Shown here: in pieces, positions 1 through 4,829 of the stretch
Layout: every line of letters starts with the position of its first letter
Numbering within the stretch: the first letter of the stretch is position 1
Origin: JBARRO01 sp049644265
Lineage (GTDB): Bacteria; Bacteroidota; Ignavibacteria; UBA10030
Direction: 5' to 3'
Length of the DNA: 5,172 bases
Assembly: GCA_049644265.1 (NCBI GenBank)
Contig: JBARRO010000209.1
Span: forward strand, 1 to 5,172
Position numbers and translations under genes: made by a program
Notes under the pieces: model-generated
Database searches by the model: none
The model's input: only the letters and a program-made list of their open reading frames with translations
Told to the model about the DNA's origin: nothing

Positions 1-140
1 CTTCCTTCGTGTCCTTAGTGTCCTTCGTGGTGGCGTTTCGTATTCTAGGTCGCAACGTTCGTAGAACTCACGAGCACAATGCTCTTCCAATATTCGGGGT
101 GGATGTAGTGGGTGATGAGGGAATTGAATCCCGGGATATT
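1..140. repeat. Direct repeat, left copy (3' end of nuclease gene plus flank)
   Basis: This segment matches 226-365 at an offset of 225 bp. By eye the first 89 bases are identical and five mismatches occur in 140 positions (at 90, 111, 130, 135 and 138), after which similarity stops abruptly. The repeat covers the last ~32 codons of the neighbouring nuclease gene, its stop codon and about 44 bp of non-coding flank. It may continue beyond the left edge of the window. Identity is as high in the non-coding part as in the coding part, which points to a recent duplication or gene conversion rather than two anciently diverged genes. Confidence 0.95.
4..30. repeat. Three imperfect 9-nt tandem repeats (left copy)
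   Basis: On the plus strand three successive 9-mers read CCTTCGTGT, CCTTAGTGT and CCTTCGTGG. On the minus strand, which is the sense of the genes, this is a CACGAAGGA-type repeat directly after a stop codon. From memory, similar ACACGAAGG / ACACTAAGG strings are dispersed in intergenic DNA of many environmental bacteria, often next to small PD-(D/E)XK-type genes; that memory has not been checked here. The array may continue past the left edge of the window. Confidence 0.8.
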
Positions 141-143
141 TGA
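45..143 (-). pseudogene. 3' remnant of a second PD-(D/E)XK-nuclease-like gene
   Basis: Read on the minus strand, this segment encodes SNIPGFNSLITHYIHPEY followed by the same final 14 residues and TAG stop as the intact neighbour, which has SKIPEFNSLITHYIHPEY. Only the last 32 codons are present. Upstream the frame runs on for about 16 unrelated codons and then meets a TGA. The nuclease core, including the PD and ExK residues, is absent, so the remnant cannot encode an active enzyme. Two amino-acid changes (K to N and E to G) lie near the homology break. It is either the leftover of a deleted tandem paralogue or a partial duplication of the neighbour. Confidence 0.85.
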
Positions 144-225
144 GGAAAAAGCTTGGTATCGTACTCCTGATTTATGTCTTAAAGATCTTCACGCTTCCTT
201 GTTGTTTCAATCCTTCATTTCTCAT

Positions 226-365
226 CTTCCTTCGTGTCCTTAGTGTCCTTCGTGGTGGCGTTTCGTATTCTAGGTCGCAACGTTCGTAGAACTCACGAGC
301 ACAATGCTCTTCCAGTATTCGGGGTGGATGTAGTGCGTGATGAGGGAATTGAATTCCGGAATCTT
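226..365. repeat. Direct repeat, right copy (3' end of intact nuclease gene plus flank)
   Basis: This is the partner of the repeat at 1-140. It contains the genuine 3' end of the intact nuclease-like gene, with its TAG stop at 270-272 on the minus strand, and the downstream 9-nt repeats. The 85 bp between the two copies (141-225) show no similarity to the nuclease gene. Confidence 0.95.
229..255. repeat. Three imperfect 9-nt tandem repeats (right copy)
   Basis: The same three 9-mers as at 4-30 recur here with identical sequence. They lie 15 bp past the stop codon of the intact nuclease-like gene on the minus strand. They form the distal end of the duplicated segment. Confidence 0.8.
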
Positions 366-704
366 GGAAGCAGGAACGATGACGTAGAGAATGGCCTGAT
401 TTCCCGTGATTCGATGGAATTGATCGAGAAAGACGTTGTATTGCGTCAGCGAGTGTTCCGATTCAAAATCACCCGCCCCCGTTTTTGCCTCCCCGATGAT
501 ATAGCATTTCCGTGTTTCATCGTAGGCGTACACGTCCGGCATCTTGTCCTCCTGGTCTCCGTATCCCTCGTTGCGTAGTTCGAGCGGAGGGGAATATCCA
601 TCAATGCCGTCCGCACCGCTGATGAGAAATTCCTCCCGCAAAAATATATCAACGAGTTCCTGCACGAGGGCAAGATGTTTTGTGAGGTCGGACTCTTTGC
701 GCAT
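270..704 (-). CDS. Small PD-(D/E)XK nuclease-like protein
   Basis: This 144-residue protein has no signal peptide or membrane segment. What can be seen is a PD-(D/E)XK-type signature: P56-D57 opening a strand (MPDVYAY), then GEAKT with E72 and K74, then a helix containing Q88-Y89, which resembles the QxxxY motif of RecB-like and restriction-endonuclease-like folds. The acidic N-terminal helix (ELVDIFLREEF) could supply the early glutamate. The whole family fold fits into about 120 residues, so the protein seems complete. A DNA-cleavage role is an inference from the motif; neither substrate nor partner is shown. ATG at 704 is the first start after an in-frame stop at 720-722, and no good Shine-Dalgarno sequence precedes it. 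No methyltransferase or restriction partner lies in the window. The gene stands alone, 191 bp from mgtC, and its 3' end is duplicated to the left. Confidence 0.75.
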   Translation of the reverse strand: MRKESDLTKHLALVQELVDIFLREEFLISGADGIDGYSPPLELRNEGYGDQEDKMPDVYAYDETRKCYIIGEAKTGAGDFESEHSLTQYNVFLDQFHRITGNQAILYVIVPASKIPEFNSLITHYIHPEYWKSIVLVSSTNVAT

Positions 705-895
705 GGCGAGGGAAAACTTTCTAGCAGGCAGAAATACCTTGACTAAGTCCCGTCAGGTTTATTGTAGAAATGGAACACGGAAAAGGCCGTAACAACGGAT
801 TTTCACCGATCAAGACGTTCAGAATCATTCCGTGTTGATCCGTTTTTTCAGCGAACTCCGCGTTCTATTATTTAAGGTATTTGCGGGATGCGACA
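705..895. other. Intergenic region between the mgtC-like gene and the nuclease gene
   Basis: No credible gene is seen here. The region has an inverted pair AACGGAT (794-800) and ATCCGTT (838-844), and a nested alternative GATCAA (808-813) with TTGATC (835-840). On the plus strand the right arms run into six T's at 843-848. Both flanking genes are on the minus strand, so this T-run is on the wrong strand to terminate mgtC. A minus-strand TACAAT (761-766) could be a -10 element for the nuclease gene, but no matching -35 is visible. Confidence 0.5.
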
Positions 896-1591
896 CTAGA
901 GGGACAATGGGGGTGCGTTCTCTGTCGATACCTGTTTCTCCCCGCTGACTTTCCACAGATCGAAGATGAACCGGTTGTGCGAGGTGTGTTTGTCGCAGTA
1001 CCGGATGTTCATGGTAATGCGCTTCTTCGTTTGCGCAATCGTGTAATCTGCGGTCGTGACGCTGTATTCGCCGAGGATTTCACTGATTTCGGACCACACT
1101 TTCCCATTGTCCTTGAAGGAGATTGTGCTGCTGACGAAATGGCACCGCCCGAGGAGTTTGTTTTCGTAGCGGGCAAGCACGTGGAGCACCAAGAATACAA
1201 GCAGGGTAAAAAGGAGGGCGATGGTGGGGAATCCCGCCCCGATGCAAAGTCCTATCGCTGCAACCGTCCAGATGACGGCGGCGGAGGTCAATCCGCTGAT
1301 CGTCCCGCGCGACTGGATGATGGTGCCGGCGCCAATGAACCCGATTCCGGTAACGACCTGGGCGGCTATTCTGGTCGGGTCGGAAGGAGTAGCGAGAAGC
1401 TTCACCGCGACAAACTCGGAAATGAGCATGTAGAGCGTTGAACCGAGGCAAATCAGAATATTGGTTCTCAGTCCCGCCGGTTTGCCCCGCAATTCGCGTT
1501 CCAGCCCGATGATTCCGCCGCACACAATCGCCACGAAAAATTTCAGGAGGAAATTGGGGAAAACAGAAATGAACTCTTGATAGGTTTCCAC
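896..1591 (-). CDS. MgtC/SapB-family inner-membrane protein
   Basis: This 231-residue protein has the MgtC/SapB family layout: a hydrophobic N-terminal part of about 140 residues with four or five membrane segments, followed by a soluble C-terminal domain (about 150-220) where MgtC proteins carry an ACT-like fold. Family hallmarks are GLERELRGKPAGLRT (29-43), TRIAAQVVTGIGFIGAGT (73-90) and GLTSAAVIWTVAAIGLCIGAG-type residues (100-120). In Salmonella, MgtC is involved in survival under low magnesium and inside macrophages and restrains the F1Fo ATP synthase; the job of environmental homologues is not settled, and direct Mg transport is unproven. The start is GTG at 1589-1591: no ATG lies between it and the in-frame stop upstream, and a weak GGGA (1598-1601) sits 6 nt before it. 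The gene follows bshA by 27 bp on the same strand and is probably cotranscribed with it. Confidence 0.93.
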   Translation of the reverse strand: METYQEFISVFPNFLLKFFVAIVCGGIIGLERELRGKPAGLRTNILICLGSTLYMLISEFVAVKLLATPSDPTRIAAQVVTGIGFIGAGTIIQSRGTISGLTSAAVIWTVAAIGLCIGAGFPTIALLFTLLVFLVLHVLARYENKLLGRCHFVSSTISFKDNGKVWSEISEILGEYSVTTADYTIAQTKKRITMNIRYCDKHTSHNRFIFDLWKVSGEKQVSTENAPPLSL

Positions 1592-1618
1592 GGATGGTCC
1601 CGGACAGTGGCCGGCCGA

Positions 1619-2758
1619 TTATTGTGCCGTGATCTCGGAAGCGTAGAGTATTCGTTCGTAGTACTGCTCATACTGCGACACGATCTTCTCCGCTTCGAAT
1701 TCGAGCGCGCGTTTCCTCGCGGCTGCGGCAAACATTTTGTGCTTGGATGGATTGGTGAGGAGATCGACTGCGTACCGCGCCATCCGGTCGATGTCCCCAA
1801 ATTCCGCGATGTATCCGGTCTGTCCATGGATCTGGAGTTCGGGCAGTCCCCCCACACTGGAGGAGATCACAGGGACTTCGCACGCCATGGCTTCCAGCGC
1901 AGAGAGTCCAAAGCTCTCCGACTGGCTCGGCAACAGGAACAGGTCGGACGCAGAGAGGATCGGAATAATCTCCGTTTGTTTTCCAAAGAATTTCACCCGG
2001 TCCTGAATTCCCAGCTCGCGGCAGAGGATCTCGCACGATGATCGCTCGGGACCATCGCCGATAAGCATCAGGCAGCTTGAAATTTTCTTCTGCACCTCAA
2101 AGAAAATGCGGATGACGTCTTGCACACGTTTGACCCCCCGAAAATTGGAGGTGTGGGCAAGGACCTTCGCTCCTGCGGGGGCGCAGCGTTGGCGGACTTC
2201 GTCTGCGGGAATGCGTTTGTACTTCGAACTGTCGATGAAATTCGGGATCACCTCAATCTCTTTGTTGATTCCGTAGTTGGTCAGGGTCTTTTCCCGGAGA
2301 AATCTCGAGACGGCCGTCACTCCGTCGCTTTGCTCGATGCTGAATTTCATCACCGGCAGGAAGCTCGGTTCAAGCCCCACAAGGGTGATGTCCGTTCCGT
2401 GCAGTGTGGTGACAATCTTGATGTCGGATCCGCCCAACATTTGCTTTGCGAGATAGCCGCTCGTCGCATGCGGAATGGCGTAGTGGCAGTGCAGGATGTC
2501 GAGATGTTCGTATTTTGCCACGTCGACCATCTTACTGGCAAGCGCGAGTGTATAGAGAGGGAAGTCAAAAAGCGGATAGCTGGACATCTCCACTTCGTGA
2601 AAGGCAACATTCTGCACGAATCCCTCAAGCCGCATCGGCAGTGCATAACTGATAAAATGCACTGAGTGGCCACGTTGGGCAAGGGCCTTGCCCAGCTCTG
2701 TTGCCACGACCCCGCTGCCGCCGTACGTTGGATAACACGTAATTCCAATCTTCATCAT
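1619..2758 (-). CDS. bshA: N-acetyl-alpha-D-glucosaminyl L-malate synthase BshA (bacillithiol biosynthesis)
   Basis: BshA is a GT-B-fold, GT4-family retaining glycosyltransferase. It joins GlcNAc from UDP-GlcNAc to L-malate, the first step of the low-molecular-weight thiol bacillithiol, and acts in the cytoplasm. The 379-residue length is normal for the family. The diagnostic N-terminus GITCYPTYGGSGVVATELG (5-23) holds the glycine loop. HCHYAIPHA (90-98), TTLHGTD (117-123) and VIPNFID (170-176) follow, and then the C-terminal nucleotide-sugar domain with SNFRGVKRVQDV (204-215), IGDGPE (233-238) and the EX7E motif ESFGLSALE (281-289). Two adjacent ATG codons (2758 and 2755) are both usable; GAGGAAGG at 2765-2772 is spaced best for the first. 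The later steps (BshB deacetylase, BshC cysteine ligase) are not in the window. The gene is first in a likely two-gene unit with the MgtC-family gene. The main alternative is a GT4 enzyme with another acceptor, but the N-terminus argues strongly for BshA. Confidence 0.93.
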   Translation of the reverse strand: MMKIGITCYPTYGGSGVVATELGKALAQRGHSVHFISYALPMRLEGFVQNVAFHEVEMSSYPLFDFPLYTLALASKMVDVAKYEHLDILHCHYAIPHATSGYLAKQMLGGSDIKIVTTLHGTDITLVGLEPSFLPVMKFSIEQSDGVTAVSRFLREKTLTNYGINKEIEVIPNFIDSSKYKRIPADEVRQRCAPAGAKVLAHTSNFRGVKRVQDVIRIFFEVQKKISSCLMLIGDGPERSSCEILCRELGIQDRVKFFGKQTEIIPILSASDLFLLPSQSESFGLSALEAMACEVPVISSSVGGLPELQIHGQTGYIAEFGDIDRMARYAVDLLTNPSKHKMFAAAARKRALEFEAEKIVSQYEQYYERILYASEITAQ

Positions 2759-2764
2759 TTTATT

Positions 2765-2772
2765 CCTTCCTC
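2765..2772 (-). promoter_or_regulatory. Ribosome binding site of bshA
   Basis: GAGGAAGG on the minus strand lies 6 nt before the ATG at 2758 and 9 nt before the second ATG at 2755. It is the clearest Shine-Dalgarno sequence in the window and favours the first ATG. Confidence 0.75.
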
Positions 2773-2778
2773 AACGAC

Positions 2779-2807
2779 AAAGTACCCACAATTGCCTAGA
2801 GATTCAA
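2779..2807 (-). promoter_or_regulatory. Candidate promoter of bshA-mgtC unit
   Basis: On the minus strand TTGAAT (2802-2807) and TACTTT (2779-2784) are separated by 17 bp, as in a weak sigma-70-type promoter. Transcription would start near 2772, giving a leader of about 14 nt that begins at the Shine-Dalgarno sequence. The 111-bp gap after the ABC permease supports a separate promoter, and no clear terminator is seen in that gap. The hexamers match the consensus only partly. Confidence 0.35.
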
Positions 2808-2869
2808 GGGGGAGAGCATGAGACGACAACAGCTGAAGTCTTGCAGGGCGGCGCGGCGGGTGCAGTTTG

Positions 2870-3715
2870 CTAGAAATCCTGTTTCTTGAAATACAGCACT
2901 GAGAGCACATACAGGAGTGTTGCCGAGCCGAACGAATAGACGAACGGCATGATGTGAAATTCTGTGGGGGCGTTCGGCATCTGCACAGGCATCTTTCCGA
3001 TGAAGAGGGAGGTATTGTCCAGCATCGCTTCGAGTTGCGGAGTCACATAGTACAAAACGTCAAGAGCCTTGTGGTAGACAACATTGCCCCAGAGTCGGTA
3101 CAATCCTTGCTCTCTCCATTCGAGTCCGGCCGAAATCAGATTGAACATGAATGCGAGGATAATGGAAAATCCCACGCTTCGCGTCAGCAATCCCACATAT
3201 ACCACCAGCGAATAGAAGCAGGCAAATGCATACACGGTCAGAAGGGACGAGCAGAGGAACGGCCAATGCCAGACACCAAGCTTCAGTCCAAAAACCAGCC
3301 AGATTCCAAAGACGAAGTAGATAATATTAAGACCAACTCCGACGGTTGCACCCAACGCGCGAAACAGGAGGATTTGAGCCCTTGAGAGTGGCTTGCTGAG
3401 AAAAAGGTCGATCGTTCCTTTTTCAAGAGTGGAGGGAATAATCCCCGCGACGCCGAAAATTCCGAACAGGAGGATCGAGGATGTCGCCTGTTTCTGCAAC
3501 ATGACGAGGAAAAATTCCACCGGGTTGAAATTCTGGCCAATGCCCTGAAGAAAAGGAATTCCAAACATCGTTATCTGGGCGGCGTCTTCTGCTGATCGGG
3601 AAATGCCAAACAGAAAAACAAGGATAATAATGGTGGAGACGACGAAATAGAAAATCAGCGTTCCTTTGCGGATAGCTTCTTCCACCGTATAGCGGAACAT
3701 GCCCCAGAGTTTCAT
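2870..3715 (-). CDS. ABC-2-type transporter permease
   Basis: This 281-residue integral membrane protein has about six hydrophobic segments, near residues 20-38, 79-96, 121-144, 150-177, 180-198 and 256-275. A soluble, presumably extracytoplasmic stretch (about 200-253) precedes the last segment. The cytoplasmic motif EKGTIDLFLSKPLSRAQIL (98-116) is typical of ABC-2 permeases of the NatB/CcmB-like exporter class, in which an E(x)GT...SKP.SR segment contacts the ATPase. The partner ATPase gene is directly upstream: its TGA overlaps this ATG as ATGA (3712-3715), which indicates translational coupling. The sequence does not show the substrate; Na+ or drug export, lipid or polysaccharide handling and gliding-type functions are all known for the class. 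It probably assembles as a homodimer, since only one permease gene is present. Confidence 0.88.
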   Translation of the reverse strand: MKLWGMFRYTVEEAIRKGTLIFYFVVSTIIILVFLFGISRSAEDAAQITMFGIPFLQGIGQNFNPVEFFLVMLQKQATSSILLFGIFGVAGIIPSTLEKGTIDLFLSKPLSRAQILLFRALGATVGVGLNIIYFVFGIWLVFGLKLGVWHWPFLCSSLLTVYAFACFYSLVVYVGLLTRSVGFSIILAFMFNLISAGLEWREQGLYRLWGNVVYHKALDVLYYVTPQLEAMLDNTSLFIGKMPVQMPNAPTEFHIMPFVYSFGSATLLYVLSVLYFKKQDF

Positions 3716-4647
3716 CCCTGCCCGTCGGTTTTAATGAGTTTGATGAAGGAATCCTCGAGCGTGGTTTTTTGCTGCGTCATCGATTCGATCGCAATTTCCT
3801 CACCCCGGAGGAGGTCGACGATGTTGTTCAGATCGGATTTCTCTCCGAGCACCAGGACAAGGACGTTTTGATTGACGGAGATCCCCTTGGCGATCGATGA
3901 AAGTCGTTCCATCAGCGGGGTGGAGGGGAGCCGGTCGAGGTGGAGCTCGTAGGAAAGCTGTTGTACGGTGAGTTCTGAGATCGTGCCAACCTTGACAACC
4001 GATCCTTTATTGAGAATTGCAACGCGGTCGCAGACTGCTTCCACTTCGGATAACAAATGGGAGTTCAGGAAAATCGTTGTACCCTTCTTCTTCAATCCCA
4101 CCAGAATATCCCGTATCTCCTTGCGGCCGATCGGATCCACTCCGTCTGTCGGCTCGTCAAGAAACAATACCTGGGGATCGTTGATGAGGGCTTGCGCCAG
4201 ACCGAGACGCTGCAGCATTCCCTTGGAGTATTTCTTGGTTTTGAGCCCGGCCCAGTCCTTCAGGCCTACAAGTTCCAGCAAGGTGGGAATCCTGTCGCGC
4301 ATCAGTGCCTCGGAAAGTCCGTTGAGGCGCCCGAAAAACAGGAGAGTGTCGCGACCGCTCAGGAAACCAGGGTACCGGTGGTTCTCTGGAAGATATCCGC
4401 AGTATTCCTTGACTTTGTCGGTGCCAATCGGTTTTCCGAGCACTGTCGCCGTCCCGGACGTGGGATGGACAATGGAGAGAAGGAGCTTGACAAACGTGGT
4501 TTTTCCCGCGCCGTTTGGTCCAAGGAGGCCGAAAATTTCTCCGGCTTCCACGGCGATTGAAACTTCCTTCAACGCCTGGATGTTCGTTCTCTTGAAGACT
4601 CCATTTCTGTAAGTCTTCGAAATTGCAACGCTTTCGACTGCATTCAT
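3712..4647 (-). CDS. ABC transporter ATP-binding protein (ABC-2 exporter type)
   Basis: This 311-residue cytoplasmic ATPase is complete. Visible motifs are Walker A GPNGAGKTT (43-51), a Q-loop region GYLPEN (84-89) with Glu88 in the usual Gln place, signature YSKGMLQR (140-147), Walker B VLFLDEP (160-166), D-loop GVDP (169-172) and H-loop His197 in LNSHLLSE. YSKGM instead of LSGGQ and Glu in the Q-loop are both common in the NatA-like/ABC-2 subfamily and do not suggest inactivity. A C-terminal extension of about 80 residues after the core matches the accessory domain of this subfamily. ATG at 4647 is the first start after an in-frame TAA (4654-4656); no Shine-Dalgarno sequence precedes it. 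The gene heads the operon with the permease and hydrolyses ATP to drive export. The substrate is unknown. Confidence 0.93.
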   Translation of the reverse strand: MNAVESVAISKTYRNGVFKRTNIQALKEVSIAVEAGEIFGLLGPNGAGKTTFVKLLLSIVHPTSGTATVLGKPIGTDKVKEYCGYLPENHRYPGFLSGRDTLLFFGRLNGLSEALMRDRIPTLLELVGLKDWAGLKTKKYSKGMLQRLGLAQALINDPQVLFLDEPTDGVDPIGRKEIRDILVGLKKKGTTIFLNSHLLSEVEAVCDRVAILNKGSVVKVGTISELTVQQLSYELHLDRLPSTPLMERLSSIAKGISVNQNVLVLVLGEKSDLNNIVDLLRGEEIAIESMTQQKTTLEDSFIKLIKTDGQG

Positions 4648-4655
4648 CGGCGATT

Positions 4656-4683
4656 AAGGTAGAGAAAATTGTTCTCGTGTCAA
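4656..4683 (-). promoter_or_regulatory. Candidate promoter of the ABC exporter operon
   Basis: On the minus strand a perfect -35 hexamer TTGACA (4678-4683) is followed after 16 bp by TACCTT (4656-4661). The predicted start of transcription would fall within a few bases of the ATPase ATG (4647), giving a nearly leaderless mRNA. This agrees with the lack of a Shine-Dalgarno sequence. The -10 match is poor, so the call is tentative. Confidence 0.4.
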
Positions 4684-4696
4684 AGGCAGCGGGCAT

Positions 4697-4721
4697 CCCT
4701 GATTGAATAGCTCAATCGGGG
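4697..4721. promoter_or_regulatory. Dyad between divergent promoters (candidate operator)
   Basis: CCCTGATTGA (4697-4706) and TCAATCGGGG (4712-4721) are inverted around the 5-base centre ATAGC, with nine of ten positions complementary and one T-G pair. The dyad abuts the -35 of the plus-strand promoter (4723) and lies 13 bp from the -35 of the minus-strand one. No T-run follows it on either strand, so a protein-binding site fits better than a terminator. The binding protein is not identified. Confidence 0.5.
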
Positions 4722-4722
4722 C

Positions 4723-4752
4723 TTGACTTGAAGCATGAAAAAGTGTTATCTT
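4723..4752 (+). promoter_or_regulatory. Candidate promoter of the Rrf2-family gene
   Basis: TTGACT (4723-4728) and TATCTT (4747-4752) are spaced by 18 bp; read as TTATCT (4746-4751) the spacing is 17. This is a good sigma-70-like match. Transcription would start near 4759, giving a leader of about 70 nt that contains a hairpin with a T-run. Confidence 0.55.
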
Positions 4753-4773
4753 GACTAAAGCAAGAACAAGAAG

Positions 4774-4798
4774 AGAGTCGACAGACTCTTATTTTTTT
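4774..4798 (+). terminator. Hairpin plus T-run in the leader of the Rrf2-family gene (possible attenuator)
   Basis: AGAGTC (4774-4779), loop GACA, and GACTCT (4784-4789) form a perfect 6-bp stem, followed by TA and seven T's (4792-4798). This is the layout of a weak intrinsic terminator on the plus strand. No plus-strand gene lies upstream, so it would act inside the leader of the regulator gene, between its candidate promoter and its ATG at 4830. Only three of six pairs are G-C, so it may be inefficient or may be a binding site instead. Confidence 0.45.
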
Positions 4799-4829
4799 GG
4801 ACTAATATAGGACTTGGCTAGTCGTATTT

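Noticed and set aside
168..226. A 17-codon minus-strand frame starting at an ATG just after the 9-nt repeats (MRNEGLKQQGSVKIFKT)
   Set aside because: It is too short, has no ribosome binding site that is distinct from the repeats, and has no recognisable similarity; chance is sufficient.
1..260. CRISPR array or transposon end in the repeated left region
   Set aside because: There are only two long copies and three 9-mers per copy, without regular spacers, terminal inverted repeats or a transposase.
794..848. Inverted repeat AACGGAT/ATCCGTT followed by six T's as a terminator for the MgtC-family gene
   Set aside because: The T-run follows the arms on the plus strand, while both flanking genes are on the minus strand. 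The loop is about 37 nt and the stem only 7 bp, so it is kept only as a description of the gap.
881..1441. Plus-strand open frame of 186 codons opposite the MgtC-family gene
   Set aside because: It is the antisense shadow of a clear MgtC-family gene, has no recognisable domain, and its composition is that of a reverse-complement frame.
2120..2665. Plus-strand open frame of 181 codons opposite bshA
   Set aside because: It lies fully within bshA, whose motifs are unmistakable, and shows no domain of its own.
2853..2873. GC-rich GCAGGGCGGCGCGGCGGGTGC stretch after the ABC permease as a terminator stem
   Set aside because: It is mirror-like rather than inverted: the two halves are not reverse complements, and no T-run follows.
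3720..4647. YSKGM signature and Glu in the Q-loop as signs of a degenerate ATPase
   Set aside because: Both substitutions are common in the ABC-2/NatA-like subfamily, and Walker A, Walker B and the H-loop His are intact.
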